Assembly: GCA_002803225.1 (NCBI GenBank)
Contig: NXFV01001529.1
Coordinates: forward strand, 1-64,000
From: Gamarada debralockiae
Lineage: Eukaryota > Ascomycota > Leotiomycetes > Helotiales > Hyphodiscaceae
Direction of reading: 5' to 3'
Length of the DNA: 64,000 nucleotides
Part shown: positions 46,198 through 57,612 of the stretch, piece after piece
Numbering within the stretch: position 1 is the stretch's first letter
Layout: every line of letters begins with the position of its first letter
The notes under the pieces: model-generated
What the model saw: the letters and a program-made list of their open reading frames with translations, nothing else
Databases searched by the model: none
Told to the model about the DNA's origin: nothing
Translations under genes and position numbers: made by a program

Positions 46198-47068
46198 ATG
46201 TCTCCCCAAACCGAAATAGCCGCCATCAACGCTGATGTTGTAGAGGTTTTCTACCGTAGTGCTGGTTCTAAGTCGGCTCCAGTAGTGCTCCTCCTTCACG
46301 GCTTCCCCTCATCATCGCACATGTTCCGCAACCTTATTCCTCTGCTCTCGACTCGATATCTAGTGATCGCACCCGATCTTCCGGTTTCAGTTTTACAGTT
46401 GTACCTCCAGAACGGAAGTACGAATACACCTTTACGAACCGGGCCACCACGATTGAAGCTTTCTTGGATGCTTTGAGCATCGAGAAATTGCCGTTTACAT
46501 CTTCGATTACGGGGCACTGACAACATTTCGTATCGCCCTCAAGCGTCCTCATGCGCTCACTGCCCTTGTCACTCAAAACGGCAACGCATACGAAGAGGGA
46601 CTTGGCGCAGACTTTTGGGCCCCACTTCAACAATATTAGGCTACTGGGGACGTCGAAGTGAGAGAAAACATTAGAAGCACAGCACTGAACTTTGAAACCA
46701 CAAAATTGCTGTACACGTTTGGCTCCCCACATCCGGATTCCGTCCCACCAGAAGCCTACCATCTCGACACAGCCTTGATGCTGCGACCAGGAAATCAAGA
46801 CATCCAGCTGGATATTTTCTACGATTATAGAACTAATATCACACTGTATCCCAAGTTTCACGAGTATCTACGATCCTCGGGCGTTCCTGTGCTGGCTGTC
46901 TGGGGCAAAAACGATCCGATATTCGTGCCTGCAGGTGCAGAAGGGTTTAAGAAGGATGTCAAGGATCTTGAGATAGGCTATTTAGATGCTCCGCACTTTG
47001 CGCTAGAAACGAACGAAGTTGAGATGTCGCAGCTCATGATTAGGTTCTTCGAGAAGCGTGGTATTTGA
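46198..47068 (+). pseudogene. alpha/beta hydrolase pseudogene (epoxide hydrolase/dehalogenase-like)
   Basis: Starts normally ([13 protein letters not shown]; oxyanion motif [23 protein letters not shown]). Then three lesions occur. A base is missing at the conserved D-L-P-G-F site near 46380, so the frame shifts. Another base is missing just before the nucleophile strand VYIFDYGA near 46488. A TAG at about 46637-46639 replaces a codon in QQY*ATGD. Downstream coding sequence is intact in frame to 47068, including VPVLAVWGKNDPIF (acid) and DAPHFALETN (His). The ancestral gene coded an alpha/beta hydrolase of about 290 aa with an Asp nucleophile. Lesions are few, so inactivation is recent, or assembly errors contribute. 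Confidence 0.85.
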
Positions 47069-47479
47069 GTTTGGGAGTGTTCAGGGATATCTGTCTATCA
47101 ATTCCTGTCTCTAGTTTCTCTAAGTATCTTTGCTTGAAGTCAACTTGTACGTTGTTTCTGAAATGAAAATACTGACCTCAAGTGAACTTTTGCAATAAGG
47201 AAAGGAAGCAGCATTCCATCTCTGTCCTTGTCCCTTCTTGCCCATCCAGGACCGGTACGATACCGACAGACAACGATCTTCTGTCGGTTGAGGTAAGGCC
47301 AAGAAAGGGGTTATTCCATAATTTGCTGTACATGTTGTTAGTGTCATTGTCATGCAAAAGAGTCACTCTATCTTAGCTTACAATTTTGTTCCGGCTCCGT
47401 AGCAAGAATATCAATATTTACGGCACCTATGTAAGAAAAACCCCCTTCCCAGCAGTCAGCACGGCTTTCATCAATAACC
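47069..47479. other. intergenic region
   Basis: No gene supported between the hydrolase pseudogene and the MFS pseudogene. Confidence 0.35.
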
Positions 47480-48937
47480 CGAGTGGAACTTACTAACCCT
47501 CACAGAAGACCAGAAGCCCCGGGAGTTGAAAGTCTCCGAAATATGAGATTCGTGACGAGTGGGAAGACACCTCCCCCGACAATCTAGCCTAGTTCCAAGA
47601 TCTATCAGTCGGTTATTCCAGCACGAAGTAGACAAGGAATTCAGCACACAAAATGGCTGCTCTGCAAGTGCAGAGCTTGTATGGTGATGAGATGTGTCCA
47701 CCAAGTAGTGGTAAACGGCCAAGTATATTGAGTAGATGCCGATTGTTGAGCATCCTACAGCCAATGTGGGAACAATCCAATGTATCGAGGGTTTGGCAGC
47801 CCACTGTTCTCTCCCAGTTAATAGTGTATCAATGACAGATTGCGGGGGGTTCAAAGCCGCACTCCAAACCAGAACAATCCGATTCGCAGCAAGGTGCTTT
47901 CAATGCCAGCGAAATAAAGGCGCCTTTCAGGAGTCATCGAGGTCATATAGAATTTTCTTTCTACCCAATCTGCGAAAATGCGAAGTAGAGTTGCGAGGAT
48001 CACACAGATGCACATTGCTGCACTCTTTCTCAGCGCGTAATTCCCTTCATCGAATCATTGGAACATACCTGCGGATATAGCGCAACTTTGCTGAATGTTA
48101 AAATCGTACACCTCTTAATAAACAAGCAGGATCGAGTCAAATTGAAGAGAGAGCACCGTATAGCTGAACAATATCCACAAAGAAAACAAGAACACAACTG
48201 GTACCGTCAGAAGCAAGTCCGCAAATTTCTTCAACGGGTTCAACGATTGAGAACTTTCATACTTCATGGCCTATAGGGGGATATTAAAATCGTCTTGCCC
48301 AGCATCTCTCGATCATACTCTTCTTTTGCTTCCCATCTGACTCTTTCCTGTGCAATGGCATCTCCTTTCTCATCAGAGCTTGGAAGCCAGCATCCTCAAG
48401 GGCGTCGTAATACTCGTTGAGGGCGCGAGCTTTCCGTCTCAGTAGGACATTATATCGCACCTCACTGAAAAACACGGCAACTAGAATAAGTAATATGGCA
48501 CTCATTATTGCCTGCCCGTAGAATATCCATCTCAAAGACGTGTTCTGAGCGGTTATGCCAGAGGCCAACGGGCCAAGGTCTGTTCCGAAGAATGCTGCAC
48601 CCGAGAATATTGCCATGGGTGTGTTTCGAACGTCTTTCACATAGATGTCACTGAGGACTCTTCCAATCATCGTTGAGAAGGTTGCTAGGCAACTGATTAG
48701 ATTCTGCGCCGAACGAAAAACGTCAAATTAGGATACATCCACTCACCCCCTGATACTCCAAGAAAGTACCTCGCAACGAACATCCCTCCGAAAGATTTCG
48801 TCACTCCGCACCATATCTGACAACCTACATTCTCATTACTGCCCCTTCAAATGACTCATAGCTGTTGGAGAATTCTTGCCTCTAAACAACAATCCACTCG
48901 CCATATGACAGGCCTTCGTCCCATCGCCTCAGAGAAA

Positions 48938-49192
48938 GGAGCTGTTGATAGGTCTAGAAGGTACGGTGATATCTAGGGACAGGCAGCAGGCTATCGGTAC
49001 AGGCAACAAGATATCAGGACAGGCAACCAGCTATCGGGACAGGCAACAAGAATAAGCTGTATCAAGTTGTAGATATAACAGAAGGGTTGAACGATACAGG
49101 AAGGACAGAGATTTTGAATTAAAGCTTTTGAACCCTATTTTAGACTAGCGCTATATACATCTTAGTATCAGGGTCCTCATACCAACAGGAGC
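48938..49192. mobile_element. solo LTR (245 bp) with 5-bp target-site duplication
   Basis: The LTR spans 48943-49187, starts TGTTG and ends CAACA (exact inverted ends), and is flanked by identical GGAGC at 48938-48942 and 49188-49192. This is the expected product of retrotransposon insertion followed by LTR-LTR recombination. No internal sequence remains. A 4-unit 20-bp tandem repeat lies inside it. The insertion is in an MFS gene relic, and the frame on both sides joins when the element and one duplicate are removed. The superfamily is not determined. Confidence 0.85.
48976..49055. repeat. 20-bp tandem repeat, four units, within the LTR
   Basis: Units at 48976, 48996, 49016 and 49036, consensus GGGACAGGCAACAAGCTATC with 2-4 differences per unit; the last unit decays at its end. 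Confidence 0.85.
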
Positions 49193-49400
49193 CAGCAGCA
49201 TAGGAGCAATGGCGAAGCCAGAGGTGTAAGCTGTGATTCCGAGATTATATAGAAATAAGCTAAATCAACTCAGGACTCTGTAAGCTCGGCCTGGGAAGAG
49301 AGTATGCGTCAGCTGCGTACCTAGCTAGCACTGTCACTCCCCAGGATAGCCATGTAATCAGTGGCTTTCGGACTAGGAACCATCCAAGGGGAGAGTGGTA

Positions 49401-50346
49401 TTGTTGTAAGTTTGGAGCTGACGGTATGATTGAGACTTGGCTCCTAACGCATGTTATCGTCGGCTTTGGTATGACGGCGGTAAATGTCAAACGTCGTTTC
49501 GTGATGACCTGGAGGACATCTGCGACTATGACATATTTGCTCATTTTCAAGCCCGAATGGATGTCTAAATGGCTCCAAAACAGTGTGTGGGGTAATAAGG
49601 AACATTATAGGATGCTAAAACAGAACCTCAAAGTATAGTAGAAGTGGGAGAAGCAAAACCGACAGAAAAAGTTTTGGAAGAGAAACCAGTCCGAGATATA
49701 ACAGAGTGCCATTTTTGAGACGAAAGCTCGTACTTCTACCAAACAACACTGCTAGAGAAAGAGCTGTTGATCGAATGTACCGGCTATCTGTCCATTTGAG
49801 CTAGATCGTGAACAAACTCGGAGTGAGAAGCGGAAACGTCGTATTTCATGAAATTCATCAACTCCACCTCCATCGCTTGAAGAGATTACCACTCAGGGTT
49901 TGAATATCCATCTCTAGTACTCACACAAGATACATAAAGAGCGGTACGAGACGAGATTACTACATGCAGGTACATTTTCCAGGAAGTAAACGCTCTGGTT
50001 CTCAGGATGTGACCACGTTTCCTCTACGCCATGTTCTTGACACTTCTCCATGGTTGGTAAGAAAGTAGGTTAGAAAAAATAGAGGTTGTTACTTTAATTG
50101 TCGTGACAAATATGCTCAGGATTATAAGATACAAGAAGCGTAGTCAGACCAGGCTAGTGCATTGAGCAACTTGACCGTCAGTCCCATCACGTGGCTATGG
50201 CCGACTAGGGGCCCGCTTGAAGCCTCGATTCAACCCAATGAGAAACCCTATTTCCATTGATACATTACTCGTTGCCGTCAATGACCGTTCTACTTGGAAT
50301 AGGTACATCAAAACCTGCTGAAATTATGTTCTCGCAGCGCCAGTAC
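49401..50346. other. non-coding, relic-rich stretch
   Basis: No intact gene. The left part may contain decayed 5' sequence of the MFS pseudogene. Around 49754-49771 is AGAGAAAGAGCTGTTGAT, close to the sequence spanning the solo-LTR insertion point (48931-48949), possibly another LTR edge, but no second edge was found. Confidence 0.35.
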
Positions 50347-51195
50347 TTAAGTACTGCCCTCAGTCCAGTTCCAAGTTGACATCTTCTTGAGAACAGCTTC
50401 TCCGGGCACCTCTCCCGCAGCTTCATCTCTCTTTGCACTCTCCCGTGCTTTGAAGGCAAGATAGAACTCAGTCAGCTTCTCGTATTTCTCAACTACCTCT
50501 CGCCCATACACATCCTTGACGGTGTTTCCAGAACCTTTCGTTATGTTCTTCCCATAACAATCATGGATGAACTCTAAAAACTGGTAGAGCACAATTTCTG
50601 CCATCACAGGCCCCGTCTCACCTCCTGGGCTCAAGTGGAAGAAGTCCCGATCTTTCCACCATCCTTCAATTGTGGCCAGAAGTCTGTGGACCCACGGAAT
50701 CATCTCCTTCGACGCCTCTGGGATGGACATGGTGCCCGCTCCTGTTCCAAACATACGTACAGGATTCCAAGCTGAGGTGCATTCATCAGCCAGAGCCAAT
50801 ACTTCCGTGTTGCGGGCTCGGTCAAGGGCATCAGTACCATGCATTGAGTACCTTGACGTTGGGAAACCAAGCAAGCCGGCGTCGCAAATTTCGTCCAGGA
50901 AATTCATTATTGCAAGCGATTGGCGAATGTGGGTGTAAGAGACCGTGCCTCCATCACCAATAGACGGAATTGCAAGAATTGGAAGACTACCAGCAGGTCT
51001 TGGAGGATACCCTGGAGGCGCTGCATTGCCATCTTGAGGATCGGAAACGTGAATGACATTGACCATGCCGGAGTCAATACCTTTCTCACGAAGGTAAATG
51101 ATGACTCTACGGGGATAGGGCATCCATGGATAGGCGTAAAGAAGGAATGGGAAAGAAATGTTGGTTAGTTTGTTGGAAATAGATGTTGTCATCAT
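50347..51195 (-). CDS. glutathione S-transferase-like protein
   Basis: Single frame; start ATG at 51195 (MMTTSISNKL) preferred over an upstream ATG at 51366 because the thioredoxin-fold segment begins soon after: FPFLLYAYPWMPYPRRVIIY and then LREKGI; 282 aa. The cis-Pro region is probably GSLPILAIPS, with a following SLAIMNFLDEI helix as in GST N-terminal domains. The C-terminal half is helical (PWVHRLLATIEGWWKDR, AEIVLYQFLEFIHDCYG). GSTs conjugate glutathione to electrophiles or act as reductases. The catalytic residue is not clear; MPYPRR replaces the usual C/S-x-x motif. No neighbour suggests a pathway. Confidence 0.8.
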   Translation of the reverse strand: MMTTSISNKLTNISFPFLLYAYPWMPYPRRVIIYLREKGIDSGMVNVIHVSDPQDGNAAPPGYPPRPAGSLPILAIPSIGDGGTVSYTHIRQSLAIMNFLDEICDAGLLGFPTSRYSMHGTDALDRARNTEVLALADECTSAWNPVRMFGTGAGTMSIPEASKEMIPWVHRLLATIEGWWKDRDFFHLSPGGETGPVMAEIVLYQFLEFIHDCYGKNITKGSGNTVKDVYGREVVEKYEKLTEFYLAFKARESAKRDEAAGEVPGEAVLKKMSTWNWTEGST

Positions 51196-51858
51196 GGCGG
51201 TGTTGCTGATTTTGACGACCGAAACTGATCGGCTCTGACTTGAGTGACTGTGATTGTGTAATTGAAACTTTTGGAGATACGGTGGTGATGGAAAATCAAT
51301 TCCCAAGAAACGTGAGCTCTCTATATATATCCATAGAAGTCTCCCCGATGAGCATAGTATGATCACGAAAATTCTCAGATATGTCTCCGAAAAGCTTCCC
51401 AGTCGTCGAAAGTCCCCGAGGCCTCGGCCAATGGTTTATTATCCAGCGATATCGTGAGAAATTTAGCCATCAAGGTAGTCGAATTATCTTAGAGTAGAAG
51501 AAGAATTACCAGAAGAGATTTTTGAGTAAGATAGAGGGCAAGTCTTGAATCGATGGTAAATTAGGGGTGAGAGTTTCAGTTCGCCTCGTGACCATACAAA
51601 CCCGCCGGACGGGTACACGCTTGACTACCGCTGTAATATAAGACTCTAAAACGTTCAGAGACTTGAGCGATTCGCAACCCATGGCAGCGCTTTTTATAAA
51701 TTCTCGAAATGAATCATTTAGCTGCAATGAGCGATAGTTAGATCGAGAGGATTCCTATTCTAATACGAGTGGTTTTCTGGCAGACAAATCTCTCATTGTA
51801 TCTGAGCAATTAGGATCTTATAGAGCAACTAATGTGGTAATCTCTATGATCTTAGGGC
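51196..51858. other. intergenic region
   Basis: No gene supported; separates two minus-strand genes and contains the promoter of the GST-like gene and the 3' UTR of the hydrolase. Confidence 0.4.
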
Positions 51859-52878
51859 TCACCAGCCCAGCTTCTGCAACATTCGCGTCACCTCCGTGAC
51901 CACAAAGTCTGGATTATCTATCTGGATAAAGTGCCCACAACCAGAAGCAATCGTCACGCCGTCACATCTCCCCTCGTCCGTGATATTCGTGAGAGATTCG
52001 TTGTACTTCGCCCAGTATCTGCATCAATTCAGCAAAGAGTTATGTGGGATAGGATCAATATGAGGTTTTACTCACGCATTGGTAAACTTCATGGTCAGAC
52101 TCTTTGGTGTTCCCATTTTCTCCAAACTACCGTCCGCAAACGTCACAGGATCGTGGCCAACAATGCTCAGGAATGGGCCAACACCTCCAGTTCCTACCAG
52201 TTTCGGGCCATCTGCATCAGGAAGTAACGAAGGGCCCGTACTGCGATCGAGAGATTCAGCATTCTTGACCTTCAGATCGAACATCGCCGCCAATTTGTTC
52301 CTTGCTTCTCTGTAAATCTCGACCGTGGGACAGTCCTCCGCGATCACGGTCTTCGGGTCAAAACCAGGGGCATCTGGATCGGGCCAAATGTCGGAGTAAT
52401 TCGCATTCACGATATTGGAATCTAGAATAATCGCGCCCGCAACGAGACCTGGATGATGCTGTGTGTAGAGTCGAACAATCGGACCTCCGATCGAGGCACC
52501 CACAAGAAGAAGTGGCAGCTTTCTGCCCTCGACCTCGCTTCTCTCCAGTCCGAGCTTGGAAGTCGCGACGGTGACGATGATTTCGTGAAGGTCATTCGTG
52601 ACATCGAGGAAATCGTGTGAGCCTTTGACCTTGTCCAACGGATCACGTGCTGTTGTGAGCCCTTGACCAAAGCGATCGTAAGTCAGGATTGGCGGGCATG
52701 ATTTGACTGCCGACTGGAGGAGAGAAATCCCCGCGAGCCAGGATGAGGCTGGAAGGCCGAGTCCGTTGACGAAGACGATGAGATGTGCGCTATGTTGATC
52801 ATCGATACCTGGGAAGAAGGTGCATGAAATAGGGGCGTCAGGCTTGGACGGGATTGTCAAGAAGGATGGTGATGCCAT
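51859..52878 (-). CDS. alpha/beta hydrolase
   Basis: Two exons, 52878-52076 and 52018-51859 (57-nt intron GTGAGT...TGCAG at 52075-52019), 320 aa. The start MASPSFLTIPSK is chosen; the frame reaches another ATG at 52980, but the extra 34 residues do not look family-like. Fold landmarks: LIVFVNGLGLPASSW (oxyanion loop), ILTYDRFGQG, nucleophile elbow LLLVGASIGGP and C-terminal SGCGHFIQIDNPDFV with the catalytic His. The second exon supplies that His, which the first frame lacks. The substrate is unknown: ester, lactone or peptide-like. Its start is about 1.3 kb from the acyl-CoA synthetase start, divergent. Confidence 0.9.
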
Positions 52879-54163
52879 AGCTGACTGATATAGGAGAAGC
52901 GACGCCGGCCGGGCTTCAGAATGAGACACACTGACCAGGCTTTTTGCCAAAGAGTCGATTGATCTAAGTTTATTTGTCAAATGAGGAGAAATATTTGTGA
53001 AGCTTCTGGGGAAGTTGTTCTTAAGTACTCAAATTCCATTTTCTGCATGAACTCGGCTACAGTAATTATTCGCCTAAACGCCCCTGAAGACTAGCCTACT
53101 ACGTTAACGAGTACGATATGGCACACTGATTTGTCCTTGCTATGAGTGACACGCGCGCAAGAAGAAAAGTTGCACACGACACAGTTACACAAAAGAAAGG
53201 CTGGGGTAAGTAACGTAGAGGAGAAAGTCACGCCGGAAGTGGAAGTCAGCTACACAAAGGACGAGGCTACACAGAAGAGGGACTTACAGAGAAGAGAAAG
53301 GTGCACACGAGAGACAGTGACAAAAAAGGGGAATGTTTAAGCTGGACAGAATTGGAAGCCGCACAGAAGAGGAAAGTCGACAGGAGGGGCAGTGGGCAGT
53401 GCTCAAGAAAAAAAATTGCGCAAAAGATCATCAGAGTTGGATACAAAAACACTCACTTGTACAAGAAAGCCTATGGCGCAGGAAGCTTCATAGAGCAAGA
53501 GGCCCGATCTAATTGCTACTGCTGAGAGGACTAAATAGTCAATTGCATTACAAGCAAGAAGGCACTCCAAAGTAACTTATTGGTTGAAATCTTTTCCGTC
53601 TCTTGAGAGGAAAACGAATGATTTCTCATTTAATTTGAGCGGTTGAACTGGAGCAAGTTCCGAAGGCCAAAATTTCAATTATTTTTCAACACCTCCCCGA
53701 ACCCCCCAGTCAAGACCTTAAATCAAATCCAGCATGTTCAGATTTATATGCCAATTTACCAGTTTACATTTCTAAAGGACATCATTTCAGGGATCGGGGA
53801 TTAAGTGTGCTCTCAATTACCCCGCACCGCCCCCACCTTCAGCTCCAAAGAGCGTGCCATCCGAGCTCAACATTGAATCGTTCCAATCGACTCAGTATAT
53901 CTACGCTTTTCAACTTTCTGACATCGGCACTAACACGTATATGCTGAGAGGAAGGCGTATCAACCGAAGCAGTCCGCCGCGAAGAATAAGTAAACGCACG
54001 GCAAGGTCATCCCCTCATCTCGGCCGTCTTCTCACTTATCTATGCCAAGCATTCCTGTGTGGATGCACCTCTCAATTCGATCCTCCTCAGAGGAATACGG
54101 CCTTTTAAATCGCAAACAACTACCTTTCCGTCTCCTCAGATTACTTGAGACCAATAGCACATC
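52879..54163. other. intergenic region with purine-rich tract
   Basis: No supportable gene. About 53140-53440 is strongly purine-rich, with repeated ACACAGAAGAG-like words; its frames are composition artefacts. The remainder should contain the promoters of the divergent hydrolase and acyl-CoA synthetase genes. Confidence 0.4.
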
Positions 54164-55970
54164 ATGATTTATTCATCGCCAAAGCATTACGACGTCCCTT
54201 CATTGGATCTTCTCACCTTCCTTTTCGGTGAGTCTTAACTTTTCTACTTAATCGCGATAAAATACTAAAAATTACTAGAATTTCCTGACTGTGGTTCCCA
54301 AGAAGATGCACCAATTCACGTCGAAGCCGCCAATCCTTCAAACTCAATCACCAAATCGCAAGCACGCGACCTCACAAAGCGCGTAGCCCACGGTCTCCGT
54401 CACAGCTTTGGAATTGGCCAAAACGGCTCAGGAAAAGACGTCGTAGTCTGTATATCATCAGGCCAACCTCTTCTCCCCATTCTATTCTACGGAGTCATTG
54501 CAGCAGGTGGAGTCTACTCAGCAGCCAGTGCATCATTCACTACTCCCGAACTATCGAGGCAGGTTAAGCAGGGCTCAAGCAATTTGCTCTTCTGCAGTGA
54601 AGATGCAAAAGATGTCACGATTGCAACGGCAAAAGAATGCGAGGTGCCATTAACTCGGGTTTTAGTAATTAGCTCGAGTCCGAAATGGGAGATGAGGTCT
54701 ATCGAGGGCAACAAAACTTGTCTTCCTTCGAACGGGAAGATGGATTGGCAGCGGATCACGGATCAGAAGGAGTTAGAAAACAGACTTGCCTGTCTGCTGT
54801 ACTCCTCTGGCACAACTGGAATTCCGAAAGGTAGGGCATGCCGCGGGATAGGGGATTGCGATCAAGGGTATTACTGACTCGGATGACAGGAGTCGAAATT
54901 TCGCATTCGAATATCGTAGCAGAATGTTTCATCCCGGCCCAGATGTCCCGCGAACAACTCGCGGATCGTGAGGCACGTGGTGAAAAACCTTTTGAATACA
55001 GGACTCTAGCCCACCTCCCCGCAGCTCACATCGCCGGCGTGCAAGGTTACTTCATCAATCCCTTCTACATGGGCGGTCCCGTCTATTGGATGCCGAAATT
55101 CGACTTCCCTCTCTTCCTCAGATACAATAAAGAGTTCAAGATAACATTCTTATTCACCGTCCCTCCGATTTTTCTGCTTATTGCCAAGAGCCCAATGGTG
55201 ACGGACCAGTTTGATAGTTTGGAAGTGGCGATTAGTGGGGCTGCACCCCTGGGGAAGGAGTTACAGCATGCTGCGAGCGCGAAATTGGGAAAGGCGTTTA
55301 TATCTCAGACTTGGGGATTAAGTGAGACGACTGGGAGTGTGACGGCAATGCCATGGGGGGAGCATGATGATTCGGGAAGTGTTAGCAAGTTGTTGCCAAA
55401 CACAAGTATTCGGTGAGTGACCCCAGTTGTGTCATTCAACGGTGCTAATATGTGGACAGTCTAGTCGATGATGACGGAAAGGATGTCGAGGAAGGGAAAC
55501 CGGGCGAGGTTCTTGTTAAAGGCCCGATGGTGACGAAAGGGTACTATGGCAATCCTCAGGCGACGAAAGACTCTTTTCTGGAGGGCTGGTTCTGCACTGG
55601 AGACATTGCAATTTGGAAGAATGGCCTACCTTACATCGTCGACCGCAAGAAGGAAATTATCAAGTACAAAGGACTCCAGGTCGCGCCTGCCGAGCTCGAA
55701 GCTTTGCTCCTCGCGCACCCAAAGATCTTGGACGCTGCAGTCATTGGCATAGATGTGCTGGGTACAGAGGTTCCACGAGCATATGTGGTGACTGATGGCG
55801 GCATCACCGAGCAGGAGATCAAGGACTTCGTCAAGAAAAATGTTGCAGACTACAAACAATTGAGAGGTGGTGTCGTGTTCATGGATGTCATCCCAAAGAG
55901 TCCGTCGGGGAAGATATTGCGGAAGGATTTGAGAGAATTGGCGAAGAAAGGACCGACTGCGAAATTGTAG
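54164..55970 (+). CDS. AMP-forming acyl/aryl-CoA synthetase (4CL-like), peroxisomal
   Basis: Four exons: 54164-54227, 54279-54830, 54890-55412, 55460-55970 (introns 51, 59 and 47 nt), 549 aa. ANL-superfamily motifs: P-loop LLYSSGTTGIPKG (the splice completes the Gly), SQTWGLSETTG, the hinge region GWFCTGDIA, YIVDRKKEIIKYKGLQVAP and the C-terminal catalytic Lys in KSPSGKILRKDL. The protein ends in AKL, a canonical PTS1, so peroxisomal matrix location is expected. Members activate coumarate, fatty or phenylacetic acids to CoA thioesters via an acyl-adenylate. Substrate unresolved. It is divergent from the alpha/beta hydrolase. Confidence 0.93.
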
Positions 55971-56365
55971 ATGCGAACGTTGAAATATCTCGATAGCTTT
56001 GTAGACAAGAGTCCGAAGTATGCCCCGGGAAGATTGGGGTATTGATGCAAACAATGGAGTTTATATGAGCTTTGAGATTCAAAATGAAAGAAAGTGTGAC
56101 TTGAGTGAGTCGAGTAAGGTGGAGTAAGGAGACGACTTAGAATAGGATCTCGAAATCTTCCAAATTCAAGTACAGAAGAAAATTTAACTGATTAGATTAA
56201 CTCAACGAATACTAGAGCCGTATATAGCGTGAGAGGAACTTGATTCCAGGGATTTTCATTGGAAGTTGCGACCACGTGACCGAAATATCGCACCCAAATT
56301 TTCAAACGAAACGGACAGAAAAAATCTCGAAAAACACCACCAACACAACAATTCAAACTTGCATC
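55971..56365. other. intergenic region
   Basis: 3' UTR of the synthetase gene and the promoter of RSA3; nothing else seen. Confidence 0.4.
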
Positions 56366-56856
56366 ATGGAAGCCCAAAAGGTAGTAAAGCCGAAGCGCCA
56401 AAAGAAGAAGAAGTCGAGAACAGAAGGTACGAACTATCTCTATTGCCCAGGGTACCAAACTAACAGCGAACAGTCTTCTCGGATGACTCTGAAAGCGAGG
56501 TTGAGAAAAAGACCGTCGAATCCCCAGAGGAGAAGGTGCACTACCATCAACTCTGCCTTTCAAACCGTTCAAAAATCTAACTTAAGCAGGATGTAGATTT
56601 GCCTGTTGCGCAGAAGTCGAAGTCGATGAATGACGCGGAAGTCCAAGCAGCATTCACAAAATATTACATGCAGCGAGCAACGACTGAATTCGCAGAAGAT
56701 CTGGATAAAATTCGAGGAGCGGATGACTTCAAGGATGATGCGCTGCCGCTACTCATCAGTGCACTTCAGCAGGGAACGTCGGTCTTCTCGATTGAGGAGC
56801 GGAGGAGAATCGTGACGGCTGGGACGGAGAAGGAAAGGAAGGGGGCTGGGGAATGA
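56366..56856 (+). CDS. RSA3: ribosome assembly protein 3 (Rsa3)
   Basis: Three small exons 56366-56426, 56474-56535 and 56590-56856 (introns 47 and 54 nt), 129 aa; neither the start nor the acidic middle is visible in any single frame. The N-terminus is a Lys/Arg-rich nucleolar-type segment (KPKRQKKKKSR), then acidic FSDDSESEVEKK, then the Rsa3 domain: FTKYYMQRATTEFAEDLDKI followed by RGADDF and LLISALQQGTSVFSIEERRR. Rsa3 is a nucleolar factor in 60S ribosomal subunit assembly, associated with the DEAD-box protein Dbp6 in yeast. Small size and architecture match the family. Confidence 0.88.
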
Positions 56857-57612
56857 GGGCTCAAGTGTGATAGGTAAAATTAGCTTGGAAGCTTGCATCT
56901 GATTGAACAATTGGACTTCGGATTATATATCAGATAGCAGAAGATCCCTTGGTTCTATCAACTTGAGGAGGAAGAAACAACCTACGAATGCTCGTGATGA
57001 CTGCGGAGGGAGCATTACAGCTCCTCACCGAGAAGGGACTTGGAAGACAGCCCACAAATACAAACGCAACTCTCACCTCTTCCTATCATCGAATTCGTGA
57101 ATTTGAGATGCTCATGAAATTAATTTACAATCGCTCCTAACACTCCAACAAATGCCTCCTTCCCCAACCCACGACCTCGCCTTTCCCCGCCAAGTATTTC
57201 CCCCGGGATCCACTACTTCGTACCTATCTCACTCACCGCCATTTTCATAAAAACATCATCAAAAAAATGGGAAGGAGAAGAAGAAACGAAGATACATGGC
57301 GAGCAGGATTTAGAAGGTGTGTATGATAAGTTAACTGGTAATTCGAGTTATACCCCGAACCAGTCATAAGCGACTACCGTAGCTGAAAAAGAAGTTGGAT
57401 ATCCAACGCCCAAGAAGTCATCATTAAGCGGATAAAAATGAGCTTAGAGTCCATTCATTTTATTATTTTTGTTCTTGTTTAGAATTTCTGCAGCTCTTTC
57501 GCAAGTTTAGGTGGGGTGAGAGGCAACCACAAGTCTGCACCTAACTCTTCGCTTACCTGCGTCATACCAAAGATCTGTATGTAGCGAAATAAGAAAATTT
57601 TTGGACAATAAT
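56857..57612. other. intergenic region
   Basis: No gene supported. Confidence 0.4.

Larger units (their letters stand above)
47480..49400 (-). pseudogene. MFS transporter pseudogene interrupted by a solo LTR
   Basis: Minus-strand fragments of one DHA1-type MFS transporter in order: AYSLPRPSLQS and GITAYTSGFAIAPMLLA (about 49330-49190), then APFSEAMGRRPV (motif A, about 48942-48905), SFGGMFVARYFLGVSGG (about 48810-48755), MIGRVLSDIYVKDVRNTPMA to LRWIFYGQAIMSAIL (48670-48500), FADLLLTVPVVFLFSLWILF (about 48225-48160) and AKPSIHWIVPTLAVGCSTIG (about 47795-47730). Several stops and frame changes separate the pieces. The solo LTR at 48943-49187 sits inside the codons of the LLAPFSE segment; removing it with one target copy makes the reading continuous. 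The coding boundaries are approximate. Confidence 0.8.

Noticed and set aside
49754..49771. second LTR edge matching the solo LTR insertion point
   Set aside because: Eighteen bases resemble it, but similarity stops after TGTTGAT and no matching end or duplication follows.
52878..52980. N-terminal extension of the alpha/beta hydrolase
   Set aside because: The upstream ATG adds 34 residues not resembling the family; the next ATG gives a typical start.
53146..53525. two charged plus-strand ORFs
   Set aside because: Purine-rich repetitive DNA generates Lys/Glu/Arg codons in every frame; no start or splice context.
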